DNA from: Exiguobacterium acetylicum
GTDB lineage: Bacteria; Bacillota; Bacilli; Exiguobacteriales; Exiguobacteriaceae
Reading direction: 5' to 3'
NCBI RefSeq assembly: GCF_022170825.1
Contig: NZ_CP081878.1
Span: forward strand, 894,001-958,000
DNA length: 64,000 bases
In this document: positions 17,658 through 26,270 of the stretch, in pieces
Numbering within the stretch: position 1 is the stretch's first letter
Layout of the letters: each line of letters starts with the position of its first letter
The notes under the pieces: model-generated
What the model was told of the DNA's origin: nothing
Databases searched by the model: none
The model's input: only the letters and a program-made list of their open reading frames with translations
Made by a program: the position numbers and the translations under genes

Positions 17658-18767
17658 TTACGCGTGATTTGCTTTTTCGGCTTCTTTTTCAGCCTGTTTT
17701 TCAAGAACGATGGCATCGATCTCTTTTTTCAATTCTTCGACCATTGTCGCTTCCGGTACTTTACGGATGATTTCCCCGTGGCGGAACAACAATCCTTCAT
17801 TACGTGCTCCAGCAATCCCGATATCGGCTTCACGTGCTTCCCCAGGACCGTTAACCGCACATCCAAGAACCGCAACTTTGATGTTGGCTTGAATGTTTTC
17901 GATGTAATCTTCGATCTCTGCAGCAATCGACATTAAATCGATTTCGATCCGACCACATGTCGGACATGAAATCAATGTCGCTGCGTTCGCCGCAAGACCG
18001 AATGATTTCAAGACTTCTTTTGCGACCTTCACTTCTTCGACAGGGTCTGCTGAAAGAGAAACACGAACCGTGTTTCCGATTCCGCGTGACAAGATCGCGC
18101 CTAGTCCAGCTGCTGATTTCAATGAACCAGAACGAAGTGGACCGGATTCTGTGATCCCAACGTGAAGTGGGTAGTCGAACGATTCAGAAGCGAGTTGATA
18201 TGCTTCAAGCGCCAACTGTACGTCAGAAGCTTTAAGTGAAACGATGATATCGTGGAAATCAAGATCTTCAAGAATCTTAATATGGTGCAAAGCACTCTCG
18301 ACCATACCACGTGCTGTCGGGTAGCCGTATTTTTCAAGAATATGCTTTTCAAGCGAACCAGCGTTTACTCCAATTCGAATTGGAATGTTTTTCGCTTTTG
18401 CTGCTGTAACGACAGCTTCGACTTTTTCGCGGCGACCGATATTACCTGGGTTGATCCGGATTTTATCGACGCCAGCTTCGATTGCCATAAGCGCGAGTTT
18501 ATAGTTGAAGTGGATGTCTACGACAAGCGGAATGTTAATTCGGCTTTTGATTTCTGCAAGTGCGAGCGCATCACGTTCTTCTGGACAAGCGACGCGGACG
18601 ATTTGGCAACCAGCTTCTTCAAGACGTAGGATTTCAGCGACTGTCGCTTCGACGTCGTGTGTTTTAGTTGTCGTCATACTTTGAATGATGACTTCATTAT
18701 TTCCACCAATGACAAGGTCCCCTACACGAACAGGACGAGTCTTAGAGCGATGGACCATTTTCGGCAT
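17658..18767 (-). CDS. ispG: 4-hydroxy-3-methylbut-2-enyl diphosphate synthase
   Basis: Fe-S enzyme of the MEP isoprenoid pathway: converts MEcPP to HMBPP using flavodoxin or ferredoxin. 369 residues; TIM-barrel N-terminal part ([19 protein letters not shown], then VRVACPEE) and the [4Fe-4S] domain with cysteines in SCPTCGR and [15 protein letters not shown]. The start at 18767 is preferred because AAAAGGAGA lies 8 nt upstream, inside the 8-residue longer frame from 18791. The window also contains ispA, so two steps of isoprenoid synthesis are here. Confidence 0.95.
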   Translation of the reverse strand: MPKMVHRSKTRPVRVGDLVIGGNNEVIIQSMTTTKTHDVEATVAEILRLEEAGCQIVRVACPEERDALALAEIKSRINIPLVVDIHFNYKLALMAIEAGVDKIRINPGNIGRREKVEAVVTAAKAKNIPIRIGVNAGSLEKHILEKYGYPTARGMVESALHHIKILEDLDFHDIIVSLKASDVQLALEAYQLASESFDYPLHVGITESGPLRSGSLKSAAGLGAILSRGIGNTVRVSLSADPVEEVKVAKEVLKSFGLAANAATLISCPTCGRIEIDLMSIAAEIEDYIENIQANIKVAVLGCAVNGPGEAREADIGIAGARNEGLLFRHGEIIRKVPEATMVEELKKEIDAIVLEKQAEKEAEKANHA

Positions 18768-18887
18768 ATCGAAAATCTCCTTTTGTGGCATACCGCCATA
18801 TTGTTTATGTTTACCTTTTCTATCATATCGAACTATTCCCTAAAAATCGAGAAACAAGAACGAAAATTGAACATTTACAATTGTTTA

Positions 18888-18930
18888 ATGAAAGAAAGGC
18901 GTCCGTCAATCCGTCGGACGCCTGATTTTT
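18888..18930 (-). terminator. terminator after the membrane protein gene
   Basis: AGGCGTCCG/CGGACGCCT (18897-18905 with 18915-18923). Minus-strand tail TTTCTTTC. Confidence 0.75.
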
Positions 18931-18937
18931 GTATGCA

Positions 18938-19420
18938 TTAAGCTCGGTGTGAAGGACGAGGCTTTGAGGAACGAGCAATCCACAACGGTACTAGTGTATA
19001 GACGAAGTGCCCAATTACGAGTAATCCGACGCCGAAACGTTGATAACCTAGCTGATAGAGCAGCATACCAAGTGGGAAGGTCCACAGATTCGTTGCGACC
19101 GTATAAGGAAACGTTTGACGATATGCCCACGGACGCGGAAGCAACAGTCGAACGAATCCTTTCGTCAGATACGCCATGAATAATAAATAAAGTAATGCGG
19201 CAATCGCGACGAAGATGAAATGGAGGATGAACCAGATAACAATCGGGATATTTTTTTGTAAAAAGAAGGAATCGATGATCGTCGTCCAAAGTGAAATCCA
19301 AGCTAATCCACAGAAATACAAGGAAACATCTGCCAATCGAAGACGTAGAAACGATCGATTTGGAATTAACGAAGTTTGTAAGTAATTAATTAGTTGACGT
19401 AAAAAAGACAAGAATATCAC
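18938..19420 (-). CDS. membrane protein, possibly DUF1189-like
   Basis: 160 residues with four predicted hydrophobic segments. The opening (FLRQLINYLQTSLIPNRSFLRLRLADV) and ending (AYRQTFPYTV, then a last helix and SKPRPS) recall DUF1189 proteins, which occupy the same place between ispG and sodA in relatives, but this one is shorter than the usual 250 or so residues. The start is either GTG 19420 or TTG 19411; AGAAAGAGTG suits the latter. Function unknown. Confidence 0.6.
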   Translation of the reverse strand: MIFLSFLRQLINYLQTSLIPNRSFLRLRLADVSLYFCGLAWISLWTTIIDSFFLQKNIPIVIWFILHFIFVAIAALLYLLFMAYLTKGFVRLLLPRPWAYRQTFPYTVATNLWTFPLGMLLYQLGYQRFGVGLLVIGHFVYTLVPLWIARSSKPRPSHRA

Positions 19421-19534
19421 TCTTTCTATTGTTTTATAACAGATTTATAAAAAGATATTTTCATTGATAAATATAGGTTTTTTTGTATTAGTACAGATTA
19501 ATAAAACCTTAACAAATGGATGTTCGAAAAACTA

Positions 19535-19563
19535 TTTACAAGTTCACTGGACCTTTACATAAT
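19535..19563 (+). promoter_or_regulatory. promoter of the Na/Pi transporter gene
   Basis: TTTACA (19535-19540), a 17-nt spacer and CATAAT (19558-19563). Several TTAACA/TTTACA-like hexamers surround it (19509, 19543, 19554), two of them 11 bp apart. PhoP control is possible, but the array is much weaker than that of pstS. Confidence 0.5.
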
Positions 19564-19627
19564 GGGGGAGTTGAGAAAATAAACTTTACAAACACATCAA
19601 TCCACATGAAATAAAGGAGCTGGCAAG

Positions 19628-21271
19628 ATGAACTATGATTTGCAGGAAATGATTTTCACCTTCATTGGTGGACTCGGTATTTTCCTTTTCGGTATTAAGT
19701 ATATGGGAGATGGGCTCCAAAAAACAGCAGGAGACCGATTACGTTATATCCTCGATAAATATACGACGAATCCACTACTAGGAATTTTAGCAGGTATCGT
19801 TGTTACCGTTCTTATTCAGTCGTCGTCAGGTACGACCGTTATCGTCGTCGGACTTGTTAGTGCGGGTCTAATGAATTTAAGACAGGCGATTGGAGTCGTC
19901 ATGGGGGCGAACATTGGTACGACGATCACGGCCTTCATCATCGGCTTTAACGTCAAGGAAGCAGCGCTTCCGGCAATCGCGATTGGTGCGTTTTTGATCT
20001 TCTTCTTCAATAAAGAACGTGTTCAGTACATTGGACAGATTTTCTTTGGCTTCGGTGCACTGTTCTACGGTTTAACATTGATGGGCGACGGAATGGCTCC
20101 ACTTGAATCGAGTGTCTGGTTCCGCGAGTTGACAGTCTCAATGTCGGATAATCCGTTACTTGGTGTCTTCGTTGGAACGATCTTTACAGTGCTTGTTCAG
20201 TCGTCATCTGCGACGATCGGTATTTTACAAGAGTTGTACTCAGGTGGCATGATCGATATCAAAGCAGCGCTACCTGTCTTGTTCGGTGATAACATCGGAA
20301 CAACGATTACGGCAGTACTTGCCGCGCTTGGTGCTTCAATTGCAGCTAAGCGAACAGCAGCAGCACACGTTATCTTCAACATCATCGGAACGATATTGTT
20401 CTTGATTGCCTTACCGATTTTCTCAAGTTTCATCACATGGATCACAGGTGCACTTGATTTAGGCCCGAAAATGCAAATCGCCTTTGCACACGGAACATTC
20501 AATGTCGTTAACACATTGATCCAGTGCTGGTTCATCGCGCAAATCGCATGGCTTGTTCAAAAAATCGTGCCGGGTACGGACACAACGATTGATTCAAAAC
20601 CACGTCATCTGGATCAAAACATCTTGAACCAGTCTTCTTCACTTGCTTTAAATCATGCGAAGCTTGAAGTTCTGCGTATGGGCGAATTCTCGAAAGATGC
20701 CCTTGCGAAAGCACACCGTTACACGCAATCGCATGATAAAAAAGATGTATCAGAATCACAGCAGATTGAATATGCGATCAACCACTTAAACACAGAAGTC
20801 ACGAACTACCTTGTCAAAGTAGCAGCGCATGATTTGTCAGAACGTGAATCAAACGATCATTCGTTACTCATGCATGCCGTCAATGATTTCGAGCGAATTG
20901 GAGACCACGTCGAGAATATCGTCGAATTGGTTGACTTCCAAATCGTCAACCGGATTCAGTTCACGGATGCTGCGAAACAAGAGCTAGATGACATGTATGC
21001 CTTAACGCAAGAAATCGTCGACTGTGCCGTTCGTGCCGTGGAAGAAGATGATGTCACGCGGGCTCGAAAAGTTCTTGAACTCGAAGGTAAACTCGATGCA
21101 CTCGAGCGTTCATTCCGTAAACATCATGTCCTTCGCGTCAACGCTGGCGAATGTACGGGACAAGCAGGGATGATCTTCGTCGATTTACTTTCGAACCTCG
21201 AGCGTATTGGCGATCACGCTGTCAACATCACGGATCTTGTCCTTGAACAGCGAACAGCACTAACGAACTAA
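19628..21271 (+). CDS. Na/Pi cotransporter family protein with PhoU-like tail
   Basis: 547 residues. The membrane part has the inverted repeats diagnostic of the NptA/PNaS family: LIQSSSGTTVIVVGLV with GANIGTTITAF in the first half, and LVQSSSATIGILQ with GDNIGTTITAV in the second. A cytoplasmic PhoU-like helical domain follows from about residue 345 (NDFERIGDHVENI and SNLERIGDHAVNITDL). Predicted sodium-dependent phosphate uptake with a regulatory tail. Together with pst, phoU and ppk/ppx it forms a phosphate-rich neighbourhood. RBS AAAGGAGC. Confidence 0.88.
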   Translation: MNYDLQEMIFTFIGGLGIFLFGIKYMGDGLQKTAGDRLRYILDKYTTNPLLGILAGIVVTVLIQSSSGTTVIVVGLVSAGLMNLRQAIGVVMGANIGTTITAFIIGFNVKEAALPAIAIGAFLIFFFNKERVQYIGQIFFGFGALFYGLTLMGDGMAPLESSVWFRELTVSMSDNPLLGVFVGTIFTVLVQSSSATIGILQELYSGGMIDIKAALPVLFGDNIGTTITAVLAALGASIAAKRTAAAHVIFNIIGTILFLIALPIFSSFITWITGALDLGPKMQIAFAHGTFNVVNTLIQCWFIAQIAWLVQKIVPGTDTTIDSKPRHLDQNILNQSSSLALNHAKLEVLRMGEFSKDALAKAHRYTQSHDKKDVSESQQIEYAINHLNTEVTNYLVKVAAHDLSERESNDHSLLMHAVNDFERIGDHVENIVELVDFQIVNRIQFTDAAKQELDDMYALTQEIVDCAVRAVEEDDVTRARKVLELEGKLDALERSFRKHHVLRVNAGECTGQAGMIFVDLLSNLERIGDHAVNITDLVLEQRTALTN

Positions 21272-21292
21272 GCGTAATCCGATTTATTTATG

Positions 21293-21334
21293 ACAGCTGA
21301 TTTCAAAAACTGAAATCAGCTGTTTATTTTTTTG
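21293..21334 (+). terminator. terminator after the Na/Pi transporter
   Basis: A perfect 13-bp stem, ACAGCTGATTTCA (21293-21305) with TGAAATCAGCTGT (21311-21323), then a T-rich tail. Confidence 0.9.
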
Positions 21335-21344
21335 AAATAGCATA

Positions 21345-21373
21345 TTGACAAGTTTCGTCACATCTCGTAATCT
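21345..21373 (+). promoter_or_regulatory. tRNA operon promoter
   Basis: TTGACA (21345-21350), a 17-nt spacer and TAATCT (21368-21373), 25 nt before the first tRNA. The -35 is perfect and the -10 weak. Confidence 0.55.
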
Positions 21374-21398
21374 ATTAAGAGTAAGCAACATACATCAT

Positions 21399-21472
21399 GG
21401 CGGTGTAGCTCAGCTGGCTAGAGCGTACGGTTCATACCCGTGAGGTCGTGGGTTCGACTCCCTCCGCCGCTA
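21399..21472 (+). tRNA. tRNA-Met (anticodon CAT), elongator type
   Basis: 74 nt folding as a cloverleaf: acceptor GGCGGTG with CGCCGCT, D arm GCTC/GAGC, anticodon stem TACGG/CCGTG with loop TTCATAC (CAT at 21433-21435), T loop TTCGACT. The body matches Bacillus elongator tRNA-Met. The T stem contains one T-T mismatch. The three bases after the discriminator A are CTA, so CCA is not encoded and must be added. Confidence 0.88.
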
Positions 21473-21483
21473 CTATTACTTAA

Positions 21484-21557
21484 GGACCCTTAGCTCAGCT
21501 GGTTAGAGCTGACGGCTCATAACCGTCCGGTCGCAGGTTCGAGCCCTGCAGGGTCCA
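21484..21557 (+). tRNA. tRNA-Ile2 (anticodon CAT, lysidine-modified type)
   Basis: 74 nt; acceptor GGACCCT with AGGGTCC, anticodon stem GACGG/CCGTC with loop CTCATAA (CAT at 21518-21520), T stem GCAGG/CCTGC. The genomic anticodon reads Met, but the body (TTAGCTCAG, GGCTCATAACCGTC) is that of the minor isoleucine tRNA whose C34 is changed to lysidine by TilS, so it decodes AUA. No encoded CCA (TTC follows). A naive anticodon call would label it Met. Confidence 0.8.
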
Positions 21558-21565
21558 TTCAGTAG

Positions 21566-21605
21566 AACGCTCCTCGTTTACAGACGGGGAGCGTTTATTT
21601 TTGTT
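21566..21605 (+). terminator. terminator after the tRNA pair
   Basis: AACGCTCC (21566-21573) pairs with GGGAGCGTT (21587-21595), then TTATTTTTG. Confidence 0.8.
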
Positions 21606-21673
21606 CCTCTGGGGAATAGTAAAGATATTGTAATAATATTCATACTATAGTAACTAAGGGAGAGCGAAGAGAG

Positions 21674-23134
21674 ATGGAACGTAACCATACGATGATGCAG
21701 TTTTTTGAGTGGCATGTAGAGAATGATGGGAAGCACTGGCAACGCTTGAAAGAGCGGGCGCCTGAGTTACGTGCTGCCGGCATCACGTCCGTGTGGATTC
21801 CACCGGCGTCAAAAGGTCAATCGGATGAAGATACAGGATATGGCATCTATGACGTTTATGATTTAGGTGAATTTGATCAAAAAGGAACGGTCCGTACGAA
21901 ATACGGTACGAAGGACGAACTCGTCGAAGCGATTCAAGTCGCTCGTGAGAATGATATCGCTATTTACGCGGACGTCGTCATGAATCATAAAGCAGCAGCC
22001 GATGAACTCGAGACGATCAATGTCGTTGAAGTCCATCCGGAAGATCGTTCGAAAGAAATTTCAGAAGAGTTTGAAATCGAGGCGTGGACAAAGTTTACGT
22101 TCCCAGGTCGTAACGGTAAATACTCGGATTTCGTATGGACACATGAATTCTTTAACGGAACAGATTTTGATGCCCGTGAAGAAAAAACCGGTGTCTTTAA
22201 AATTTCCGGTAAAAATAAGGATTGGAACGATCAGGTCGATGATGAGTTCGGAAACTATGACTATTTGATGTTTGCGAACATCGATTATAATCATCCCGAA
22301 GTCCGCGAAGAAATGATCCGTTGGGGTCATTGGTTCCAGGAGACGATCGACTGCCAAGGGTTCCGACTTGATGCGATTAAACACATCAACTATGAATTCG
22401 TTCATGAATTCGCAAAATCGATGATTGAAAAAAGTGAAGGTGATTTCTATATGGTCGGTGAGTTCTGGAAATCAGATCTCGATGATTGCCGTCATTTCCT
22501 TGATAGCGTCGATTACACGATCGATTTGTTCGATGTTCCACTTCATTATAAGTTCCATGAAGCTTCGAATCAGGGACAAGACTTTGACTTAACGACATTA
22601 TTTGCCGACACACTTGTTGAATCACACCCGACGAACGCTGTCACGTTTGTTGACAATCATGATTCACAACCAGGTGAATCACTCGAATCATGGGTAGATG
22701 ACTGGTTCAAACAGCACGCTTATGCATCGATTTTACTTCGTAAAGACGGTTACCCATGTGTCTTCTACGGTGACTATTATGGAGTGCAAGGACCACATCC
22801 GGTAGAAGGGAAAAAAGAAATGATCGATGCATTACTCTATGCACGTTATCACAAAGCATATGGTGAGCAAGAAGATTATCTCGATGATCCACATTGTGTC
22901 GGTTGGGTTCGCCGTGGAGTTGAGGAAATTGAGAACTCTGGCTGTGCGGTCTTATTGTCGAATGCCGATATGTGTGAAAAACGGATGTTCGTCGGTGAAG
23001 AACGGGCAGGCCAAGAATGGTTCGACTATACGAACCATCAAGATCACCCTGTCGTGATCGACGATGAAGGATTTGGTGTCTTCCCAGTTCCAGGTGGTGG
23101 TGTCTCAGTTTTTGCTCCACGAGAAGTCGAGTAA
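21674..23134 (+). CDS. intracellular alpha-amylase (GH13)
   Basis: Endo-hydrolysis of alpha-1,4-glucan. 486 residues with no signal peptide, so it is cytoplasmic. The four GH13 regions are DVVMNH, GFRLDAIKH (nucleophile Asp), MVGEFW (acid/base Glu) and FVDNHDS; the opening NHTMMQFFEWH matches the bacterial liquefying-type subfamily. An intracellular enzyme of this type would act on glycogen-like or imported maltodextrin material. The same window encodes a GH57-type enzyme and glucokinase. RBS AAGGGAGAG. It sits directly after the tRNA genes and before sodA. Confidence 0.92.
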   Translation: MERNHTMMQFFEWHVENDGKHWQRLKERAPELRAAGITSVWIPPASKGQSDEDTGYGIYDVYDLGEFDQKGTVRTKYGTKDELVEAIQVARENDIAIYADVVMNHKAAADELETINVVEVHPEDRSKEISEEFEIEAWTKFTFPGRNGKYSDFVWTHEFFNGTDFDAREEKTGVFKISGKNKDWNDQVDDEFGNYDYLMFANIDYNHPEVREEMIRWGHWFQETIDCQGFRLDAIKHINYEFVHEFAKSMIEKSEGDFYMVGEFWKSDLDDCRHFLDSVDYTIDLFDVPLHYKFHEASNQGQDFDLTTLFADTLVESHPTNAVTFVDNHDSQPGESLESWVDDWFKQHAYASILLRKDGYPCVFYGDYYGVQGPHPVEGKKEMIDALLYARYHKAYGEQEDYLDDPHCVGWVRRGVEEIENSGCAVLLSNADMCEKRMFVGEERAGQEWFDYTNHQDHPVVIDDEGFGVFPVPGGGVSVFAPREVE

Positions 23135-23227
23135 ATCCGAGGGTCTTGACTTGCGTCAACACAGGTTCTTTTGCTAGTCTTAAAGGGTATTGAAGTTTTC
23201 GAAAATAGCACAAAGGGGGACATGAAC

Positions 23228-23836
23228 ATGTCAAAATTTGAATTACCAGAACTCGGCTACGCTTATGATGCGCTTGAGCCACATATCGATGCTCGTACGA
23301 TGGAGATTCACCACACGAAACACCACAACACGTATGTCACGAACGTGAATGCGGCGCTTGAGGGTACAGAACATGAAGGAAAGTCACTTGAAGAACTTCT
23401 TCAAAACTTGGATGCTCTCCCAGCAAACATTCAAACTGCAGTCCGTAACAACGGTGGCGGTCACTGGAACCACTCATTCTTCTGGAAACTGTTGAAGAAG
23501 AACGATGGCGCTGCTCCAACAGGCGAACTCGCGACAGCAATCGATGAATCATTCGGATCATTTGATGCATTCAAAGATGCATTCGCAAAAGCAGCAACAA
23601 CTCGTTTTGGTTCAGGTTGGGCTTGGTTAATCGTTGACGGTGGAAAATTGGCGGTCGTTTCGACACCAAACCAAGATACACCAGTCATGGAAGGCAAAAC
23701 ACCAATCCTCGGTCTTGATGTTTGGGAACACGCATACTATCTCAACTACCAAAACCGTCGTCCTGATTACATCAATGCGTTCTTCAACGTCGTTGATTGG
23801 GATCACGTAGCGAAGCTTTACGCTGACGCGAAGTAA
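23228..23836 (+). CDS. sodA: superoxide dismutase, Mn type
   Basis: Dismutes superoxide in the cytoplasm. 202 residues from ATG 23228, chosen because AAAGGGGG ends 8 nt upstream; in-frame ATG 23222 is too close to it and the start at 23171 adds unrelated residues. Metal ligands are in [20 protein letters not shown] and DVWEHAYYL. Residues GGHWNH and QDTPVMEG favour Mn (or cambialistic) over Fe. It lies before pbpA, as in B. subtilis (sodA-yqgE-pbpA). Confidence 0.93.
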   Translation: MSKFELPELGYAYDALEPHIDARTMEIHHTKHHNTYVTNVNAALEGTEHEGKSLEELLQNLDALPANIQTAVRNNGGGHWNHSFFWKLLKKNDGAAPTGELATAIDESFGSFDAFKDAFAKAATTRFGSGWAWLIVDGGKLAVVSTPNQDTPVMEGKTPILGLDVWEHAYYLNYQNRRPDYINAFFNVVDWDHVAKLYADAK

Positions 23837-23846
23837 TGTGAAAACT

Positions 23847-23881
23847 AGCGTATCGTTCAATTGTGAACGATACGCTTTTTT
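23847..23881 (+). terminator. terminator after sodA
   Basis: A perfect 12-bp stem, AGCGTATCGTTC with GAACGATACGCT, then T7. Confidence 0.9.
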
Positions 23882-23971
23882 TAATGCGGAAAATGATGGG
23901 ATAGGTTGTTATGGAAAGTTTCCTTCTATATAATGAAACAAGATGACTTTTGAACGATAGGGGAGTACGCC

Positions 23972-26044
23972 ATGGCTAAACGAATTACCGTACGAGGAAG
24001 ACGGCGTAATCATCTGCCGCTTCGTCTGAATTTAATGTTCTTCGTCGTTTTTTTATTGTTTGCGATTTTGATTTTCCGTTTAGGAGTCGTGCAAATCGTC
24101 AATGGTGAGAAAATTTCGCGGGAAGTTCAAAAAACAGAAATGATCGCATCAAAATATGAAGTGCCACGCGGAAAGATTTATGACCGGGATGGTCGTCTTT
24201 TGGTTGATACGATTTCTAAATACTCCATCGTCTACCGTCGAGCACAAACGACGAAAGTCGATGAACGCATTGAGATTGCACAACGTCTTGCAGCAATCAT
24301 TGATCTACCGAAAAAAGATTGGAAAGTCACAGAACGTGATATTAAGGATTTCTGGATCGCGACGAACACGAAAGAGTCTGATCGTCGTTATCAAGCAGCT
24401 GTCAAAAAGAAGTATCCTTCAGCAGAAGCACAAAGTAAGCTCTCGATTCCGGAGCAAGATCAAATTCGTTTAGATGCCATCACAAAAGAGGATATCGATT
24501 ATGATGATCAAACGATGGAAGTCATTGCAATCAAACACAACATGGAAGTCGGTTATGCGCTTGATCCACAACTCGTCAAACTCGGTGCGTCTGCAAAAGA
24601 GATGGCAATCATCGACGAGAATTTAGAAGATCTGAAGGGTGTATCAGTTGAACCGTTTTACGAACGGTCTTATCCGTATGAAGGAACACTTCGGAATATC
24701 TTCGGTAAATACTCGAAGATTCCGGCAGAACAACAAGCGGAGTTCAAAGCAAAAGGCTACAGCTTGAATGACCGTGTCGGAACATCATTCCTTGAGCAAC
24801 AATACGAAGACCTGCTACGTGGTAAACCGGCATACGATGTGTATGAAACGTTTAATGGAGAGCCGGTCGGTGATCCAAAACGAGAGGAAGGCGAGTCTGG
24901 TAAAGATCTCGTTCTAACTGTTGATGCGGAGTACAATAAACAAGTCGACCAAATCATGCAACAAGCAATCAAAATGGGTCGCGGTATGGGCAGTCGTTAT
25001 TTAAAAGAAGGATATGCTGTCGTCATGAATCCGCAGACAGGTGAGATTTTAGCGATGTCTGGTCAAAAGTTGGATCCTGCAACCGGTAAGTTCTCGGATG
25101 TAGCAATCAACAACGTATTGACTTCGCTTCAAATCGGCTCGACGATCAAAGGTGCAACGGTTGCGATGGGACTCGAAGAAGGAGTCATTCGTCAAAACGA
25201 AGTCATCAACGATGCTCCCATTACAATTGGCGGTACTAAAAAAGGATCGTATGTCAACATGGGTCCAATTACGGATTTAACAGCACTTGAGCGATCGTCC
25301 AACGTCTACATGTTCAATATTGCGATGCGGATGGCGAAATATCCAAGTAACGGCATTGCCGGAGCGAGTGTCGATGGAGCAGCTGCGATCATGCAGAATT
25401 ACTATAGTCAGTTCGGACTTGGCGTCACGACTGGTGTTGATTTACCGTACGAAGCGAAAGGTGTTCAAGGAACACCGGACCGTGTTACATTACTCATGGA
25501 CCGAGTCATCGGGCAGTATGATGCTTTCACGCCACTACAAGTTGCGCAGTACATCTCAACGCTTGCAAACGGTGGTTATCGCGTTCAGCCGCACTTCTTA
25601 AAAGAAGTTCTTGCATCGAATTCGATTGAAAAAGGAACAAAACAAGTCGATTATAGCTTCAAGACGAATTATCTGAATCGGATTGAAGTGAGTCAAGATA
25701 ATATTGATCACGTCCGGGAAGGATTACATCGCGTTGTCAAAGGAGAACGCGGTACTTCGAAAGTCATCGCTCAAACAGGAATTGATGCTGCTGCAAAAAC
25801 GGGTACAGCACAGGTTAGTGTCTATGGTGATGATGGAATCGCTTTACGTGACGGAAGCGGACAACCGGTTCGTTCATTGAACTCGAACCTTGTCGGCTGG
25901 GCACCGTATGATAATCCAGAGATGGCATGGGCCGTGTTCCTTCCTTACATGGAACAGGAAACCGTCAACTCGAAAATTGGTCATGACCTTGTCAAAGCGT
26001 ATTTCAACGTCAAGGACGTACCATGGCAAACTAAGCCAAATTAA
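23972..26044 (+). CDS. pbpA: class B penicillin-binding protein (transpeptidase)
   Basis: Cross-links peptidoglycan on the outer face of the membrane. 690 residues: a basic cytoplasmic N-terminus, one membrane anchor (about 17-40), a PBP dimerisation domain starting at VPRGKIYDRDGRLL, and the transpeptidase domain. The catalytic triad motifs are STIK (Ser about residue 390), SSN (about 441) and KTGTAQ (Lys about 609). It is elongation-type (PBP2A/PbpA-like) rather than division-type; there is no PASTA repeat. Position after sodA matches B. subtilis yqgF/pbpA. RBS GATAGGGGAG. Confidence 0.92.
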   Translation: MAKRITVRGRRRNHLPLRLNLMFFVVFLLFAILIFRLGVVQIVNGEKISREVQKTEMIASKYEVPRGKIYDRDGRLLVDTISKYSIVYRRAQTTKVDERIEIAQRLAAIIDLPKKDWKVTERDIKDFWIATNTKESDRRYQAAVKKKYPSAEAQSKLSIPEQDQIRLDAITKEDIDYDDQTMEVIAIKHNMEVGYALDPQLVKLGASAKEMAIIDENLEDLKGVSVEPFYERSYPYEGTLRNIFGKYSKIPAEQQAEFKAKGYSLNDRVGTSFLEQQYEDLLRGKPAYDVYETFNGEPVGDPKREEGESGKDLVLTVDAEYNKQVDQIMQQAIKMGRGMGSRYLKEGYAVVMNPQTGEILAMSGQKLDPATGKFSDVAINNVLTSLQIGSTIKGATVAMGLEEGVIRQNEVINDAPITIGGTKKGSYVNMGPITDLTALERSSNVYMFNIAMRMAKYPSNGIAGASVDGAAAIMQNYYSQFGLGVTTGVDLPYEAKGVQGTPDRVTLLMDRVIGQYDAFTPLQVAQYISTLANGGYRVQPHFLKEVLASNSIEKGTKQVDYSFKTNYLNRIEVSQDNIDHVREGLHRVVKGERGTSKVIAQTGIDAAAKTGTAQVSVYGDDGIALRDGSGQPVRSLNSNLVGWAPYDNPEMAWAVFLPYMEQETVNSKIGHDLVKAYFNVKDVPWQTKPN

Positions 26045-26054
26045 CTAGATGAGA

Positions 26055-26088
26055 AACGAGAGTGATTGCTCACTCTCGTTTTTTTTGT
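26055..26088 (+). terminator. terminator after pbpA
   Basis: ACGAGAGTG (26056-26064) pairs with CACTCTCGT (26071-26079), then T8. Confidence 0.9.
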
Positions 26089-26144
26089 TTGTATTGACCT
26101 TTTTTTTTAATGGATTTCGAATTGTAAACACTAAAAAACACGCC

Positions 26145-26183
26145 TTTACAATTCTTTTACGTTGGATTCATTTCGTTTTAATA
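26145..26183 (+). promoter_or_regulatory. Pho box array upstream of pstS
   Basis: Four hexamers at exact 11-bp steps: TTTACA (26145), TTTACG (26156), TTCATT (26167), TTAATA (26178), each separated by 5 bp. This is the architecture of the Bacillus PhoP box (TT[ACT]A[CT]A with 5-bp spacers). The array ends about 12 bp before the -10 hexamer, where PhoP acts as an activator. It implies induction of pst on phosphate starvation. Confidence 0.8.
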
Positions 26184-26195
26184 GTTCATCCGTAG

Positions 26196-26201
26196 TATAA
26201 G
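26196..26201 (+). promoter_or_regulatory. -10 element of the pst operon
   Basis: TATAAG with no recognisable -35; the Pho box array occupies that region, as expected of an activated promoter. Confidence 0.6.
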
Positions 26202-26270
26202 TCTTGTAAGGAAAACGGATAAAAAGTCGTAGCATCGTCAGCGACACAATTTCGAGGAGGAAAATTAACC

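Noticed and set aside
22707-23282. Minus-strand frame of 191 codons across amylase and sodA
   Set aside because: Antisense of two strong genes and the intergenic region; translation is His/Arg-rich without domain pattern.
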